Assembly (NCBI GenBank): GCA_031972855.1
Contig: DALYDY010000003.1
Location: 15,292 to 79,291 of the forward strand
Source of the DNA: JAIXRY01 sp031972855
GTDB lineage: Bacteria; Patescibacteriota; Minisyncoccia; Phycocordibacterales; UBA9973
DNA length: 64,000 nucleotides
Direction: 5' to 3'
The notes under the pieces were generated by a model. It worked only from the letters and a program-made list of their open reading frames with translations. It was not told the DNA's origin and did not search any database. Positions 40,232-49,414 of the stretch are shown piece after piece. Both the position numbers and the translations under genes were made by a program. The stretch's first letter is position 1. Every line of letters begins with the position of its first letter.

Positions 40232-41644
40232 CTATTGTACGTTTTCTTCGAACTTTTTTGCAACCTCAAAAAGAAGGTTTTCCCCAAAATGTGGTCCCAT
40301 GAATTGTAGACTGTGTTTTAGATTATTTGGAGCATCACCTGAAGGGATAGATATAGCAGGAATTCCGGCAATATTTGCTGGTACAGTAAATAAATCTGAG
40401 AGTTTCATAGCTATAGGATCATTATTTTTTGAACCTATAGGAAATGCGAGAAATGGTGATGTTGGTGTTGCAATAACATCTACAATTTCAAAAATATCTT
40501 TATATTCTTTTTGAATTGCTTTTTGAAGCGCTAGCGCTTTACCATAGTAAGCATCATAATATCCATGTGAAAGGATATATGTTCCAAGAAGAATTCTTCT
40601 TCGCACCTCTTTACCAAATCCAGCCTCACGAGTTTTTTCGTATTGATCTTTTAGATTATTTGAAGATAGCGACATTCCAAAACGAATACTATCATAACGA
40701 GAAAGATTAGAAGAAGCTTCAGCTGGCATTAGAATATAATACACAGCAAGAGCATATGGAGACAAAGGAAGGTCAATATCTACAATTTCATATCCAAGAG
40801 ACTTTAAAGTTTCAATTGATTTGTCAAAATTCTCTTTAACAGAAGTTTCGATTCCCTCACCTGTTACCCAAGATTTTGGTACACCAATTTTTTTTACTTC
40901 TTTTTTATTTTCAGTTCTTAAATTTTCAGGAATAGAAGTTGCATCGTTTTTGTCATATTTATTTATAAAATTTAAAAGTGTTTCTGCATCAGCTACATTT
41001 TTTGTAATAGGACCAATTTGATCAAGTGATGACGCCATAGCCATAAGACCAAAACGTGAGACTGTTCCATATGTAGACTTCATTCCAACAAGTCCGCAGA
41101 ATGCTGCAGGTTGTCTAATAGATCCTCCAGTATCAGACCCGAGAGATAGGAAAGTTCCCCCCATTGCAAGAGAAGCTACCGCTCCACCAGAAGAACCTCC
41201 TGGAACTAAATCTTCATTTAAAGGATTTTTTGTAATTCCATAAAAACTTGTTTCAGTAGAAGATCCCATAGCAAATTCATCCATATTTGTTCTACCAAGG
41301 AAAATAGCTCCGGCATTTTTTAAAATTTCTATAACAGTTGCATTATATGTAGATGTATAATTCTCAAGAATTTTCGAACCAGAAGATGCTTTGTGACCCA
41401 AGAAAAGCATATTATCTTTTAATGATACAGGAATACCAGTCATAAGAGTTGCTATTCCGTCTTCAAACATTTTCTCAGCATTTTTAACTTGCTCATCAAT
41501 ATCAGAATAAACTTCTATGTATGCATTTATGGAAGGATTTTTTTCTTCAATATTTTTCAAGAAAAAATCAACAAGAGCGCGAACTGTAATTTCGCCTGAC
41601 TTTATTTTTTCATGAGTTTCTTTTATTGTGTTTGGTATTATCAT
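40232..41644 (-). CDS. gatA: Aspartyl/glutamyl-tRNA amidotransferase subunit A
   Basis: Amidase subunit releasing ammonia from glutamine for Gln-tRNA and Asn-tRNA formation in the GatCAB complex. The Ser-cisSer-Lys triad is visible: K76 in VSLKDNM, S151/S152 in GGSSGGAVA, S175 in SDTGGSIRQPAAF. 470 residues, normal. It starts 3 bp after gatC's stop (41648), the usual gatCA order. gatB is not in the window. Presence of this complex implies that at least one of GlnRS/AsnRS is missing. Confidence 0.97.
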   Translation of the reverse strand: MIIPNTIKETHEKIKSGEITVRALVDFFLKNIEEKNPSINAYIEVYSDIDEQVKNAEKMFEDGIATLMTGIPVSLKDNMLFLGHKASSGSKILENYTSTYNATVIEILKNAGAIFLGRTNMDEFAMGSSTETSFYGITKNPLNEDLVPGGSSGGAVASLAMGGTFLSLGSDTGGSIRQPAAFCGLVGMKSTYGTVSRFGLMAMASSLDQIGPITKNVADAETLLNFINKYDKNDATSIPENLRTENKKEVKKIGVPKSWVTGEGIETSVKENFDKSIETLKSLGYEIVDIDLPLSPYALAVYYILMPAEASSNLSRYDSIRFGMSLSSNNLKDQYEKTREAGFGKEVRRRILLGTYILSHGYYDAYYGKALALQKAIQKEYKDIFEIVDVIATPTSPFLAFPIGSKNNDPIAMKLSDLFTVPANIAGIPAISIPSGDAPNNLKHSLQFMGPHFGENLLFEVAKKFEENVQ

Positions 41645-41647
41645 AGA

Positions 41648-41926
41648 TTATAAAATTTTTGGAACTTTAAAATAATTATCTTGCTTATTAGGAGCTTCAT
41701 TCAAAAGTGCTTCCGTATAAAAACCTGTTTGCAAAGGACCAGTATCCTCTCTAAAATTATTATTAAGTAATGGCTTACCCATATCAATATCTTTGATAGA
41801 GGCATTTTTAATTTGATCTACATAAGAAATAACCTGGGCCAAATCTTTTGCCACATTTTGTGCTTCTTCATCTGTAATACTAATTTTACTTAAATTTGCT
41901 AGGTTTTTTACTGTTTCAATATCCAT
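41648..41926 (-). CDS. gatC: Aspartyl/glutamyl-tRNA amidotransferase subunit C
   Basis: Small stabilising subunit of GatCAB that wraps around GatA. It has the family pattern VKNLANLSKISITDEE near the N-terminus and the PLLNNNFREDTGPLQTGF / LNEAPNKQDNYFKVPKIL end typical of GatC. I choose the ATG at 41926 (MDIETV) over a GTG 6 bp upstream. 92 residues. Sits between ligA (27 bp upstream) and gatA. Confidence 0.93.
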   Translation of the reverse strand: MDIETVKNLANLSKISITDEEAQNVAKDLAQVISYVDQIKNASIKDIDMGKPLLNNNFREDTGPLQTGFYTEALLNEAPNKQDNYFKVPKIL

Positions 41927-41959
41927 AGACACTTATTATAGCAAAAAATAAGTTTTTTG

Positions 41960-43984
41960 TTATAACTTAATAAGTCCTAAAAATTCTTCTTCATTAATCA
42001 TTTGTACACCCAATTTCTGTGCTTCATCATACTTACTTCCTGGATTATCACCAAGTAAAATATAATCTGTGTTTTTTGAAACAGAAGAAGTTACGCTTCC
42101 TCCTGATTCCTTAATCATTTTCTTAGCATCATCACGAGAAAGATTTGGTAATGTTCCAGTCAACACAAAGGTCTTACCTTTCAATAAATTACTTCCTTTT
42201 TTGTTTTCTATCTTTTCTATTTTTATATGAATCAAAAGCCGTTCTAACATTTCTTGATTTTCAATATCTTTAAAATAATTTTGAACAGATTCTGCAACAA
42301 CGTCACCTATTCCATCAATAAATATTAGATCTTCGTATGTCGCATTTTTTACTTTATCAAAACTTTTAAAATGCTCTGCGAGTAAATACGCAGTCTCTTC
42401 TCCTACATGCAATATTCCAAGAGCATACAAAAACCTATAAAGGGTAACTTTTTTACTTTTATCTATAGATTCAATAATGTTTTTTGATTTCAATTCTGCA
42501 AAAAGAGGGAGTCCGAGAATATCACCTTCTGTAAGTTCATAGAAATCCGGAAAAGCTCCAACGAGTCCAGATTCTGCAAATTGCTCAACAATACTATCAC
42601 CCATTCCAACAATATTCATTCCCTTTTTACTTGCAAAATGAATAAGTTTTTCTACTTCTTGAGCAAAACATTTTTTGTTTACACAATAAAGTGCTACTCC
42701 AACACTTCCCTTACCTATAGATTTCTTTTCTGTAATACTTCCACATATAGGACAGTGTGTTGGTGGTAAGAATTTTTTTGCATTCTTTGGACGAAGTTCT
42801 AGTAGTACTCTCACTACTTCAGGAATAACATCACCAGCCTTTTTTATAATTACAGTATCACCAACCATAAGACCGAGACGTTCTATTTCTTCTTCATTAT
42901 GCAGAGTTGCGCGAGACACAAGAGACCCAGCCACACGAATAGGTGTAAGGTGTGCGACAGGTGTAAGAGCACCTGTTCTGCCCACCTGAACCACTATATC
43001 CTCTACAATAGTAGTAACTTCTTCAGCTGGAAATTTAAAAGCAATTCCAAAACGAGGAGCTTTAGCTGTATAGCCCAAAATATTGCATTGGGAAAAATCA
43101 TTTATCTTTACAACAAGACCATCTACACCGTATTGATGTTTGTCTTTATTTTTAACTTGCAAATCGTAAAAACTATATATATCTTCGAAATTATCAAAAT
43201 ATTTTGATTCTTCGTTTACAGAAAAAGAAAGTTTTTTCAAAAGTTCTAATGTTTCTTTTTGTGTTTTTGGTTTTGAGATTTTTGTATGATTTGGTATGAG
43301 TTCATCTATAGCATAAATAAATGTTTTTATTTTTCTACTACCTGTTACAGATGTATCTAACTGACGAAGTGAACCAGCTGCAGCATTACGAGTGTTTGCA
43401 AACAAAGTTTCATTATTTTTTTCGCGTTCTTTATTTAAAACAATAAAATCATCTTTTGCCATCCATGCTTCACCCACAACAATACAGTCAATTGGAAATG
43501 GAAGGATTTTTGGTACAGACCCTATCATTCTTACATTTTCAGTAATATCTTCACCAACCTCACCATCACCTCTTGTGGCTCCTTGAACCAATTCGCCATT
43601 TTTATAAGTAAGAATTATTTTTAATCCATCAATTTTTAATTCACAAACATAAGACCTTTTTGTTTCAAATTCTTCTTTTTTTAATATATTTTCTACCCTA
43701 TCATCCCAAAGTTTCAATTCTTCATTAGAAAATACATTATCATATGACCACTGAAGAGTTTGATGTTTTACTTTTGTAAATTTTTCCAAAACTTTTCCAC
43801 CAATTTTATTTATTGGTGTATTTTCAACTTGTTTATTATTTTCTAAAATCTGGAGTTCTTTCACTAAAGAATCATAAACCTCATCAGATATTTCTGGTGA
43901 ATCATCTCTGTGATATTTTTGTCTATGATATTCTATCAGATTACGTAAATTTTTAATGCGTTTTTTTTCTTCTTTTTCTGTCAT
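41960..43984 (-). CDS. ligA: NAD-dependent DNA ligase
   Basis: Seals nicks during replication and repair. The adenylation motif is CELKIDGLKI (Lys near residue 118). The oligonucleotide-binding region GRTGALTPVAHLTPI, the zinc finger CPICGS/CVNKKC (about 402-427), the helix-hairpin-helix repeats and a C-terminal BRCT domain (about 600-674, GKTFVLTGTL, MIKESGGSVTSSVSKNTDYI) complete it. I start at 43984, MTEKEEKKR; the longer upstream reading would overlap the preceding pilin gene. Upstream gene ends 5 bp before it. Confidence 0.97.
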   Translation of the reverse strand: MTEKEEKKRIKNLRNLIEYHRQKYHRDDSPEISDEVYDSLVKELQILENNKQVENTPINKIGGKVLEKFTKVKHQTLQWSYDNVFSNEELKLWDDRVENILKKEEFETKRSYVCELKIDGLKIILTYKNGELVQGATRGDGEVGEDITENVRMIGSVPKILPFPIDCIVVGEAWMAKDDFIVLNKEREKNNETLFANTRNAAAGSLRQLDTSVTGSRKIKTFIYAIDELIPNHTKISKPKTQKETLELLKKLSFSVNEESKYFDNFEDIYSFYDLQVKNKDKHQYGVDGLVVKINDFSQCNILGYTAKAPRFGIAFKFPAEEVTTIVEDIVVQVGRTGALTPVAHLTPIRVAGSLVSRATLHNEEEIERLGLMVGDTVIIKKAGDVIPEVVRVLLELRPKNAKKFLPPTHCPICGSITEKKSIGKGSVGVALYCVNKKCFAQEVEKLIHFASKKGMNIVGMGDSIVEQFAESGLVGAFPDFYELTEGDILGLPLFAELKSKNIIESIDKSKKVTLYRFLYALGILHVGEETAYLLAEHFKSFDKVKNATYEDLIFIDGIGDVVAESVQNYFKDIENQEMLERLLIHIKIEKIENKKGSNLLKGKTFVLTGTLPNLSRDDAKKMIKESGGSVTSSVSKNTDYILLGDNPGSKYDEAQKLGVQMINEEEFLGLIKL

Positions 43985-43988
43985 ATAT

Positions 43989-44519
43989 TTATTCAAAAAC
44001 AACACTCAGGGTTCTTTCAACTCTTCTTGTATCATTAGGGTCGCAAATATTATAACCTCTAGATCTAATGCCTGTGGTAATATTTGGAGTTACACTAGTA
44101 TCTATATCTACCTCAATTTCATAACAAGGATTAGACATATCATAAAACGGAGGAAATTCATAAAGATTACTTCCAAAAGAATCAAGCGGTAATATTTCTG
44201 GATCTCCGGATTGATTTAAAAAAGGTGAAAGACATTCTATTGTAGGTGGTAGAACGTATGAATTCAAATTAAATCCTTCATAATAATAAGCTAGTGCACA
44301 TTCAAGACCAGAATCAGCTAAATAAAGAGCATTACCAGAATCAATAGCTAAACGAGAAAGTTGTCTTTGTTTAAAAGATAGTGACGCAGCACCAAAAGAA
44401 AGAGTGGATATTATAGTTATCAATATAATTGTATAGAGCATTGCAAATCCACTTTTTCGACTTTGGTTATAGTTAAAAATCTTATTTGAAATTATTTCTT
44501 TTTTATTTATACCAATCAT
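43989..44519 (-). CDS. PilX-like minor pilin (type IV pilus assembly)
   Basis: Single N-terminal hydrophobic helix, SGFAMLYTIILITIISTLSFGAASL, preceded by a basic leader (MIGINKKEIISNKIFNYNQSRK), the layout of PilX/type II secretion GspK-like minor pilins. The mature extracytoplasmic domain (about 150 residues) has a LADSGLECALAYYYEG motif like the 'ADSG' of PilX proteins and Cys pairs. The ATG at 44519 is chosen; it lies 17 bp inside the upstream pilV-like gene's 3' end, consistent with translational coupling. Membrane-exported pilus subunit, likely a pilus tip or priming component. Confidence 0.75.
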   Translation of the reverse strand: MIGINKKEIISNKIFNYNQSRKSGFAMLYTIILITIISTLSFGAASLSFKQRQLSRLAIDSGNALYLADSGLECALAYYYEGFNLNSYVLPPTIECLSPFLNQSGDPEILPLDSFGSNLYEFPPFYDMSNPCYEIEVDIDTSVTPNITTGIRSRGYNICDPNDTRRVERTLSVVFE

Positions 44520-45198
44520 ATAATGTTTCAGTAAATATTTTTGTTTTAGTAGATGTACCATTTTTCCAAGATATTGTAGCAACAATAATAACACTATTTC
44601 CTCCTGATGGATTATTATAAAAAACTATTTTTCTTCTAAAAGATGTTTTTTGAATTGGATCAATTAAATCTGTTGGATCTATGCCGTAATAATCAATATT
44701 AGGAGTTGTGGACTGATCTCTATATATATTTATTTTACTACAAGAATTATTTCCCTCATCATCAACACTAGAACAAGCATGGACAGATCTAGACAGAGAG
44801 TCTACTTCACAACCAGAACCAACATTAAAACAACTATCATACTTTGAAATAAAACCACTCCAATCAGGAACTCCTCCTTGGTTAAACTTTTGAAAAACAA
44901 TAGTGTCGCGATCGTTCCTTACAATATCTATAGCTTCTTGAGCAAGATAAGTTCCTATAATATCATTTTTTGAATACTGACCAGAGTTTGTTGTTGTACC
45001 GGACAAAACAAAGAGTGCTGTAATAGCAATACTAAAAATAAAAATTGCTATCAGTGTTTCTATAAGAGTAAACCCGGACACCAAATTTGACGAATTGAAT
45101 CCTCTAGTTTTGATTTGCAGTCTAGACATAGACAAATTTGGTGTGCGGGTAAACCCTTTTTGTTGATATATTAAATTTTTAAAATCTAAAATTTTCAT
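44503..45198 (-). CDS. PilV-like minor pilin
   Basis: Prepilin with an unusually long leader (about 42 residues, including RLQIKTRGFNSSNLVSG) before the cleavage motif SG|FTLIETLIAIFIFSI, Glu at +5. The soluble domain (about 185 residues) carries a QEAIDIVRNDRD motif found in PilV/GspI-type minor pilins. Overlaps the downstream PilX-like start and follows pilW-like by 2 bp. Likely part of the tip complex. Confidence 0.8.
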   Translation of the reverse strand: MKILDFKNLIYQQKGFTRTPNLSMSRLQIKTRGFNSSNLVSGFTLIETLIAIFIFSIAITALFVLSGTTTNSGQYSKNDIIGTYLAQEAIDIVRNDRDTIVFQKFNQGGVPDWSGFISKYDSCFNVGSGCEVDSLSRSVHACSSVDDEGNNSCSKINIYRDQSTTPNIDYYGIDPTDLIDPIQKTSFRRKIVFYNNPSGGNSVIIVATISWKNGTSTKTKIFTETLYDWYK

Positions 45199-45200
45199 AA

Positions 45201-45929
45201 TTAATACTTAAATTGTCTTTGAGATAAAAGAGTCTGAACTCTAAAAGTTGAAATTTGTTCTTGTACTGTAGTTACCCCGTCAATAAATAAATGAATACTT
45301 GGTTGTCCCTCTGAAGAGACACCATTCACTTTAAATATAAGATTGTACACATCTATATTTGATGAAGTTATTGGAGCGCATTCCCAAGAAAGTAAAGCAT
45401 TCGAAATATAATCTTTACTTATACAACGTTCAACATAGTTATAATCAATGTTAGTATTTGGGTTAGTTGTCTGTGCTAACTGATATCCATAAATATTTAT
45501 TTCACCAGTTACATAATTTAAAACTTTAAAAACAATTCCTGTACCAGAAGTACAATTTTCTCCAAATTTATCTGAAGGAAAATCTGATTCAAAACTTATA
45601 TCAATAGGAATGTCTTGATTGTTTAAACATGTATAATCATAGCCAAGTCTAGCATTTCTTGATAAATTTTCTATAGCAAAATTAAGATTATCAATAACAG
45701 TTCTTCCAGCCTCAGCATTTTGAGCGCTAGCCTGAGCTGTAACCATAGCAATCACACCAGAAATAATTACAGATGTGAACAAAGTAAGAGATATCATAAG
45801 CTCTACAAGAGTAAATCCAGATACTATATTTGATTTATATGTAGAGTCTCGCTCATTTAAATTACCATAAATATTTATAGAATTTGAGGAAGTTTTTTTA
45901 TTTTTCTTTGCATAAGAAAAAATATTCAT
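45201..45929 (-). CDS. PilW/PilJ-like minor pilin
   Basis: Leader with Lys residues then SG|FTLVELMISLTLFTSVIISGVIAMV, the N-terminal helix of a type IV prepilin with Glu at +5. The mature domain of about 190 residues has a typical minor pilin TVIDNLNFAIENLSRNARLGYDYTC helix and a Cys-containing globular part. The four minor pilins here form the set (FimT/GspH-, PilW/GspJ-, PilV/GspI-, PilX/GspK-like) used to initiate the pilus. Confidence 0.8.
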   Translation of the reverse strand: MNIFSYAKKNKKTSSNSINIYGNLNERDSTYKSNIVSGFTLVELMISLTLFTSVIISGVIAMVTAQASAQNAEAGRTVIDNLNFAIENLSRNARLGYDYTCLNNQDIPIDISFESDFPSDKFGENCTSGTGIVFKVLNYVTGEINIYGYQLAQTTNPNTNIDYNYVERCISKDYISNALLSWECAPITSSNIDVYNLIFKVNGVSSEGQPSIHLFIDGVTTVQEQISTFRVQTLLSQRQFKY

Positions 45930-45933
45930 ACAT

Positions 45934-46629
45934 CTATTCTACACTAATAACACCAGTATTCCACACTGTAATAAATCTACGCAATCCTTCAACCGACACA
46001 ACAGATATTGAAGCATGAGATATTGGATTTCCTGTTAAAGGATCAAGATTTGTTTGAATTAAATTTTCGGCATCAAAAAAAGAAAAAAGAGCGTCATGAT
46101 TTGGACGATTAAAAACGATATCTAATTTTCCTTGAAAAACACAGTCACTATCATTCAAACAAATGGCTTCAATTCTGTCACTTGTGGCTATAGAAATGAG
46201 TTCAATACACTCTTCTTGAGGATTAAAAAATACATCGCAAGAAGAACCATCGTAATAACCATTTTGTTCAATCAAAGGATCTGTTATTTTAAAATCTCCA
46301 AAAATTAAAAATCTGTCTGGTTCGTCCATGTCAATATGGAAACCATAACCAACAACAACCTCTTCTGGAAGAGTTGGTTCTGGATTTTGAAAACCAAGAG
46401 TAAAACTTTGAGCTTTTCTAATAGTTAAAGCTATATCTTGTGCTAAATTTTTTACAGTAATGTTTGTTTCGAAAGCTCTATAGTTATAAGCAGATAATGA
46501 TGAAATAACTGCAAAAATAGCAACAACAACCATTAACTCAACCACAGTAAATCCTTGTCTATTAAAAATTTTCTTATGAAAATTTTTGTAGGTATTTTTT
46601 TTATTATTGTTTATATTTATTCGAAACAT
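45934..46629 (-). CDS. FimT/GspH-like minor pilin
   Basis: Prepilin with leader MFRINI...RQG|FTVVELMVVVAIFAVISSLSAYN and Glu at +5, then NLAQDIALTIRKAQSFTLGF, the helix that marks FimT/GspH proteins. Soluble domain of about 170 residues with Cys pairs and a VSVEGLRRFITVWNTGVISV end. It is the first minor pilin gene after pilD in the transcription order. Confidence 0.8.
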   Translation of the reverse strand: MFRININNNKKNTYKNFHKKIFNRQGFTVVELMVVVAIFAVISSLSAYNYRAFETNITVKNLAQDIALTIRKAQSFTLGFQNPEPTLPEEVVVGYGFHIDMDEPDRFLIFGDFKITDPLIEQNGYYDGSSCDVFFNPQEECIELISIATSDRIEAICLNDSDCVFQGKLDIVFNRPNHDALFSFFDAENLIQTNLDPLTGNPISHASISVVSVEGLRRFITVWNTGVISVE

Positions 46630-46635
46630 TTTAGT

Positions 46636-47430
46636 TTAAAAGATAAACAAGTTAATCAGCTTATCAAAATTCAAAGACAAGAAGAATACAATCCAAGAAG
46701 AAATCATAAGAAACGGAGCAAAAGGTATTTCTGTTTTAAGTCCCCATTTTGTTTTACCTAATAACAATATAATTATTGAGAATACTGCCCCTATCCAAAA
46801 AGCAATCATTAGTGCCGTAAATCCAGCTGATATGCCAAGCAGTGCGCCAATCGACAAAGCTATCTTTGCATCTCCAAAACCCATCCATTTACCTTTTGAC
46901 AAAAAGAATAATAGAGCAAATGGCAGAGCCACAACAAACGAAGCAAGTAATGTTGGAGCTATAGCGTCTGGGCCCCAAATAATTCCAGACAAAACAACAG
47001 CAGAAAAGAAAGAAGTGTAAGATAAAATATCTGGAATTATTTTATGTTTAATATCGTAAGCAAGCATCACAATCCATAAACAAAATATAAATGAAGTTAC
47101 TGTTGTAATAATAACAAAACTAGAGTAGCTAACAGATAATATGTTTGAAAGTTTATAAGCTGTAAGAGTAAAAATTATTGCAGTCAAGAATTCAACAATT
47201 GGGTACTGAAAAGATATTTTGTTGCGACAAGTACGACATTTACCGAGTTGCATAATGAAAGACACTAAAGGAATCAATTCGTACCACTTCAAAGTTGTAC
47301 TACAAGAAAAACAAATAGATCTACCTTTTGCAACAGATCGTCCTGTATTAAAACGACAAATGACAACATTTAGAAAACTACCAATAACAGTACCTAAAAT
47401 AGCAATGAGAAAATAAATTAAAAAGTTCAT
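46636..47430 (-). CDS. pilD: Type IV prepilin peptidase / N-methyltransferase
   Basis: Bifunctional membrane enzyme that removes the prepilin leader and methylates the new N-terminus. The cytoplasmic zinc domain shows CFSCSTTLKWYELIPLVSF and CRTCRNKISFQYP (two C-x2-C pairs), and the two aspartyl protease motifs are AYDIKHKIIPD and GFGDAKIALSIGALLG. Six to eight transmembrane segments. 264 residues from the ATG at 47430; the longer reading would prepend an unlikely hydrophobic N-terminus. 87 bp downstream of the major pilin's stop, after a strong terminator. Confidence 0.95.
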   Translation of the reverse strand: MNFLIYFLIAILGTVIGSFLNVVICRFNTGRSVAKGRSICFSCSTTLKWYELIPLVSFIMQLGKCRTCRNKISFQYPIVEFLTAIIFTLTAYKLSNILSVSYSSFVIITTVTSFIFCLWIVMLAYDIKHKIIPDILSYTSFFSAVVLSGIIWGPDAIAPTLLASFVVALPFALLFFLSKGKWMGFGDAKIALSIGALLGISAGFTALMIAFWIGAVFSIIILLLGKTKWGLKTEIPFAPFLMISSWIVFFLSLNFDKLINLFIF

Positions 47431-47476
47431 AATATATATTATACCAAGACTATTGAAATATAGTATGTACAAAAAC

Positions 47477-47504
47477 AAAAAATCCCACATATGTGGGGTT
47501 TTTT
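47477..47504 (-). terminator. Terminator after the major pilin gene
   Basis: 14-bp palindrome AAAAAATCCCACAT / ATGTGGGGTTTTTT with one wobble pair. It isolates the pilA-like unit from pilD. Confidence 0.75.
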
Positions 47505-47517
47505 TAGTAACTATATA

Positions 47518-47979
47518 TTAACTCTTATCACAAACAACGTCACTCGCTCCAAGTGGAGTGTCTGTTGACATTGAAGCACCTGTACTGTCTACACATTGGT
47601 ATAGATCAGGAGTTACAGTTTTCAAAGGAACAGAAGCTGCCCATGCTGAACCATCTGCTGAAACATGACATACTCCAGTTGTTGAAGTCTGTGCAGTAGC
47701 AAGAACAGTTACAACAGTTCCAGTAGTAGTAAATGCATCAAGAGCTGCCTCTACATTAGCATTAATAGTTCCTGAACCAATAGCACAAACACCTGTGTAA
47801 GTACTAGCTGTATCGTAGAAAATTTCTGCTTGAGCACGAGCATTTGCTAAGTTTGCTTTAACAGCAGCGTCAGCTCCTTTTGAACGAGCACTATTTAGTG
47901 ATGCAAGAACAACAGAAGCCAATATACCAATGATGGCAATAACCACCAAAAGTTCAATCAATGTAAAACCTTTTTTCAT
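47518..47979 (-). CDS. pilA: Major type IV pilin (PilA-like)
   Basis: Short leader and canonical cleavage site MKKG|FTLIELLVVIAIIGILASVVLASLNSAR (residues 1-30), Glu at +5. The mature domain is small (about 125 residues) and rich in Ala/Thr/Val, with Cys pairs (YTGVCAIGS, TTGVCHVS, LYQCVDST, VVCDKS) likely to form disulphides outside the cell. The start is the ATG at 47979; the upstream GTG reading covers the leader hairpin. It is flanked by a promoter and a long hairpin on one side and a terminator on the other, so it is probably expressed as an abundant monocistron. Confidence 0.9.
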   Translation of the reverse strand: MKKGFTLIELLVVIAIIGILASVVLASLNSARSKGADAAVKANLANARAQAEIFYDTASTYTGVCAIGSGTINANVEAALDAFTTTGTVVTVLATAQTSTTGVCHVSADGSAWAASVPLKTVTPDLYQCVDSTGASMSTDTPLGASDVVCDKS

Positions 47980-47997
47980 ATATGAATTATCTTTATT

Positions 47998-48017
47998 GTC
48001 CGTCACGTGATCGGACA
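47998..48017 (-). promoter_or_regulatory. Small hairpin in the pilA leader
   Basis: GTCCG ... CGGAC with an inner TCA/TGA, 19 bp upstream of the pilA start. Could stabilise the pilA mRNA or modulate ribosome access. Confidence 0.35.
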
Positions 48018-48048
48018 CTTTAATTTACTATTTACTAATAATGTACTA

Positions 48049-48054
48049 ATTATA
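48049..48054 (-). promoter_or_regulatory. -10 element for pilA
   Basis: Exact TATAAT on the minus strand, about 75 bp before the pilA ATG. No good -35 box at 17 bp (TATTGC only), so an activator or extended contact may be used. Confidence 0.4.
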
Positions 48055-48098
48055 TCACTTTTAGACACATCGCAATATTATTATGGGGAAAACTGAAA

Positions 48099-48184
48099 AC
48101 TAATAACTAGATTATAGTTATTAGTAACTATAAGATATATGAACTAAAGGGTGAATTTCCCTTTGGGAAATTCACCCTTTAGTT
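48099..48184 (-). terminator. Paired hairpins between pilC and pilA
   Basis: A 20-bp perfect stem with TTT loop (48142-48161 with 48165-48184) next to an 11-bp stem (48099-48109 with 48115-48125, loop GATTA). The T-run after the large stem is weak, so it may serve as terminator of the pilMNO...C transcript or as a processing/stability element separating it from pilA. Confidence 0.6.
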
Positions 48185-48205
48185 TACTAACCAATAACCA
48201 CTAAT

Positions 48206-49411
48206 TTAATTCACTCCTCCAGCAATATTATAAATAGGCATCAAAACAGACGTTAGAAGAAGCCCAACACCAAGACCAAGAGCAACAATCATAACAGGTT
48301 CGATAAGTCCAACGAGTGTATCTACTGCATCATCAACTTCTCTTTTATAAAATTTTGCGAGAGTTTTTAAAATATTTCCCATTGCGCCAGTTTCTTCTCC
48401 AACCTTAATCATTTGAACTAATATTTGTGGTATTTCTTTATGTGATCCAAGAGCATCAGAAAATGAACTACCAGATTTAACTTTTTCACAAGAAGAAGAT
48501 AATATTTCTTGATAGGTTCGATTTCCTACAACTCCAGCAGTAATCTCAATAGCACGAACAATTGGAATACCAGATGAAAGCATTGTATCCATATTGTCAG
48601 CAATACGAGCAAGATATACTTTTGTAAACAAAGGTCCAAATACAGGTGTCTTTAATTTTAACTTATCAACAAGAAGTTTTCCTTTTTTACTTTTAACAAA
48701 ATAAGCACCAGCGACTCCGAGAGCACCCACAACTATCAACAAATACAAACCATAATTCACCATTAAATCACTCATACCCATAACTATTCTTGTATTCAAA
48801 GGGATTTCTTGTCCTGATTCTTTTATGATTGCAGAGAGTTTTGGAATAATCATTACAAACATCAAAACCATAACAACTACGAATATACCAATAACAAAAG
48901 CTGGATAAATAAGAGCATTTTTTGTTTTTGCTGCAAGAGCATATTGACGGTCTAGATAGTCAGCCAAGTAAGCAAATGTCTGAGTAAGTTTTCCAGATTC
49001 TTCTCCTGACTTAACCATGTTTACATAAAAATCAGAAAAGATCATTGGGTGTTTTGCTAATGCTTGAGAAATAGAAAAACCAGATTGTAAATCACTTACA
49101 ATTATTTCTAACTTTTTTTTCATTAATTTATTCTGAGAATTTGAAGCAATTAATGAAAAAGTTTTTAGAGTTGAAACTTGAGCTTCAAAAAGAGTTGATA
49201 TTTGACGAGACATTATAACAACATCTTTGACTGGAATTTTTTCAAAAATAGTTATATCTAGAATCGATTTTGGTTTATCAGCAGATATAACAGTAAGTAC
49301 AATAAGCCCTCTTTTCTGGACAGCAGAAATAGCAGTGTCGCGATTAATTGCTTCTACAACACCGTTTTGTTTTTCTCCTTTTTCATTTACTGCAGTATAA
49401 TTAAAATTCAT
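48206..49411 (-). CDS. pilC: Type IV pilus inner-membrane platform protein PilC
   Basis: Polytopic platform that couples the assembly ATPases to the pilus. Two GspF domains (about 70-190 and 270-395) with the family motifs FSISQALAKHPMIFSDFYVNMVKSGEESGKL and GSSFSDALGSHKEIPQILVQMIKVGEETGAM, and three transmembrane helices (about 165-190, 215-240, 370-395). 401 residues, normal. Starts 3 bp after pilT. Confidence 0.96.
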   Translation of the reverse strand: MNFNYTAVNEKGEKQNGVVEAINRDTAISAVQKRGLIVLTVISADKPKSILDITIFEKIPVKDVVIMSRQISTLFEAQVSTLKTFSLIASNSQNKLMKKKLEIIVSDLQSGFSISQALAKHPMIFSDFYVNMVKSGEESGKLTQTFAYLADYLDRQYALAAKTKNALIYPAFVIGIFVVVMVLMFVMIIPKLSAIIKESGQEIPLNTRIVMGMSDLMVNYGLYLLIVVGALGVAGAYFVKSKKGKLLVDKLKLKTPVFGPLFTKVYLARIADNMDTMLSSGIPIVRAIEITAGVVGNRTYQEILSSSCEKVKSGSSFSDALGSHKEIPQILVQMIKVGEETGAMGNILKTLAKFYKREVDDAVDTLVGLIEPVMIVALGLGVGLLLTSVLMPIYNIAGGVN

Positions 49412-49414
49412 ATT